Assembly: GCF_000317435.1 (NCBI RefSeq)
Contig: NC_019751.1
Coordinates: forward strand, 6,138,001-6,202,000
Origin: Calothrix sp. PCC 6303
Lineage (GTDB): Bacteria; Cyanobacteriota; Cyanobacteriia; Cyanobacteriales; Nostocaceae
Direction: 5' to 3'
DNA length: 64,000 nucleotides
Position 1 is the first letter of the stretch, and every line of letters starts with the position of its first letter. The translations under genes and the position numbers were made by a program. The notes below the pieces were generated by a model. That model worked only from the letters and a program-made list of their open reading frames with translations. It did not search any database and was not told the origin of the DNA. Positions 63,073-64,000 of the stretch are shown here, piece after piece.

Positions 63073-63146
63073 TCGGAGCGGCGGGATTCGAACCCACGAC
63101 CTCCACTACCCCAAAGTGGCGCGCTACCAAGCTGCGCTACGCCCCG
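63073..63146 (-). tRNA. tRNA-Pro (anticodon GGG)
   Basis: The minus strand gives a 74-nt cloverleaf. Acceptor stem CGGGGCG / CGCTCCG with discriminator A; D arm GCGC...GCGC; anticodon arm CCACT-TTGGGGT-AGTGG, whose loop places GGG at positions 34-36; T arm GTGGG-TTCGAAT-CCCGC. CCA is not encoded, as usual in cyanobacteria. GGG reads proline codons CCC/CCU. Confidence 0.95.
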
Positions 63147-63218
63147 AAAGAAATAACTTTAGATAAATCTAAGAGTTTTTCTCAACTTTCCTACTATACC
63201 ACGAAAATAGAAAAATCA

Positions 63219-63584
63219 TCAAAAAACTTGCAACGTGTTTACGGCTTGCCAAAAACCGGGAACTGCGTCAGCTTCCCATGCTGCTTCCGCGCCTCTGCCA
63301 GAATTGAGAATCAATCTAAGGCTATAATTTTGGGCATAACCTTCAATTTCCATCCAAACTAAATCACTCTCGGCTTCAAGGGAAATTTTTTCCTCATCCA
63401 TTAATTCCCCAGCTATTTGTTTGATTGTTTCAGTTAACTGGGTAAATAATCGACAAAAGTCATTAAATTCGGGTTCTGTTAGTTCAACTGCCCAATTATC
63501 ACTACCAACCAAACCTTGATATTTTGGTGCTGATGGATTCCAGCCGATACGCCAGCCATTTCCAGTTTTGAGAATGCGTTGCAC
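63219..63584 (-). CDS. DUF1818 family protein
   Basis: 121 residues, a compact cyanobacterial family: MQRILKTGNGWRIGWNPSAP, then YQGLVGSDNWAVELTEPEFN and LMDEEKISLEAESDLVWMEI, ending EAAWEADAVPGFWQAVNTLQ. No catalytic motif is evident. It is found throughout cyanobacteria and plants' relatives with unknown role. It is preceded by the gene at the right edge with a 22-bp gap on the same strand. Confidence 0.9.
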   Translation of the reverse strand: MQRILKTGNGWRIGWNPSAPKYQGLVGSDNWAVELTEPEFNDFCRLFTQLTETIKQIAGELMDEEKISLEAESDLVWMEIEGYAQNYSLRLILNSGRGAEAAWEADAVPGFWQAVNTLQVF

Positions 63585-63606
63585 GATGAAATTTTGGATT
63601 CTTTGC

Positions 63607-64000
63607 TTATTTAGTAGTGAAAGTATTCACCAAGGCTTGAACTAAATTATCTCGTTGACGACGAGTCAATTTAGATATGGCTAATTTATCTGGTTCTAGG
63701 GGATTTTTCTTTAAGGTATCATTCCCTGGATAGGAATTTTCATACATAATTTCATTTTCACCCAGATAATCAGCCAAGGTCAACTTCCAATCTAAACGAA
63801 AATTGGGTGCTCGTCCCTTGACATAGGAATGATAAATAATAATCCGGTTGGCAAGGGTGTTATTTGCGGCTACTTTTCCAGATTCTTTGCTGATGTAGTT
63901 GTTTTCTTTGGGAAAATCGGGTATTTGCTCATAGACTTTCCGCCAAGCATCACCAATACTGACTTGTTGAGCAATAGCGGGTTGAATCGCAAATATCTTG
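63607..64000 (-). CDS. Secreted hypothetical protein (start beyond the right edge)
   Basis: The minus-strand frame is open from the edge to TAA at 63607-63609; 130 residues remain. It begins within what looks like the end of a signal peptide (KIFAIQPAIAQQVSIGDAWR), so only the N-terminal few residues may be missing. The rest includes QIPDFPKENNYISKESGKVA, then SYVKGRAPNFRLDWKLTLAD and KLTRRQRDNLVQALVNTFTT. I do not recognise the family. It is 22 bp upstream of the DUF1818 gene and likely cotranscribed. Confidence 0.75.
   Translation of the reverse strand, partial: KIFAIQPAIAQQVSIGDAWRKVYEQIPDFPKENNYISKESGKVAANNTLANRIIIYHSYVKGRAPNFRLDWKLTLADYLGENEIMYENSYPGNDTLKKNPLEPDKLAISKLTRRQRDNLVQALVNTFTTK

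Overview
The window comes from a filamentous, probably Nostocales-type cyanobacterium. The evidence is the frequent HIP1 octamer GCGATCGC, the phycocyanin genes with rod linkers, cyanophycin synthetase and cyanophycinase, type III glutamine synthetase, XisH/XisI proteins, Ser/Thr kinases including one fused to GUN4, and many cyanobacteria-specific small proteins (DUF2993, DUF3598, DUF1818, DUF1868). All 64 kb look chromosomal. There is no rRNA, CRISPR array, prophage or intact insertion sequence, and the only RNA gene recognised is a tRNA-Pro(GGG) near the right end.

Layout. 1-4.6 kb: the 3' part of a radical-SAM/DUF2344 gene, a 1.1 kb leader region, and RNase E. 4.7-9.0 kb (minus strand): a compact phycocyanin operon, cpcB-cpcA-rod linker-rod linker-cpcD, with a strong terminator after cpcD and a large stem-loop after cpcA. 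It has no cpcE/F lyase or cpcG genes, so it resembles the red-light-inducible cpc2 operon of chromatically acclimating strains. 9-10.7 kb: a long upstream region with small palindromic repeats. 10.7-14.8 kb: a glyoxalase-like membrane protein, a sigma-70-like protein, a secreted TPR protein and an orphan histidine kinase. 15.7-21.6 kb: a four-gene chaperone-usher-type pilus locus (major pilin-like protein, second secreted subunit, PapD-like chaperone, 1144-residue usher with an unusual N-terminal extension). This is the most distinctive system in the window.

22.4-28.5 kb is an accessory island: a Uma2-family nuclease, a ParE-type toxin with its antitoxin, xisH-xisI with an extra truncated xisH 5' fragment, a probable nuclease-like protein whose C-terminus is made by an interspersed repeat, and two Ser/Thr kinases. 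Three copies of one approximately 100-bp repeat lie in this island.

28.6-64 kb is mainly housekeeping and metabolic: malQ, glnN (GSIII), a RodZ-like protein, an rRNA pseudouridine synthase, cdsA, cbiT, a pilin-like protein, tatA, cphA-cphB (cyanophycin), trmD, ispF, a peptide-type solute-binding lipoprotein, larB, a metallophosphoesterase, a fatty-acid desaturase, hpnA-like, MAPEG, an alkyltransferase-like protein, ftsX, def, NADAR, a 2H-phosphoesterase-like protein, mltA, an orphan histidine kinase, tRNA-Pro and DUF1818. A truncated secreted-protein gene runs off the right edge.

Common threads are light harvesting (cpc operon, which is also a nitrogen reserve), nitrogen storage (GSIII, cyanophycin turnover), envelope biogenesis (usher pilus, RodZ, CdsA, FtsX, MltA) and signalling. 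Convergent gene pairs are usually separated by clear inverted repeats that can end transcription in one or both directions, and a palindromic family related to TAGAGACGTAGC recurs between genes.
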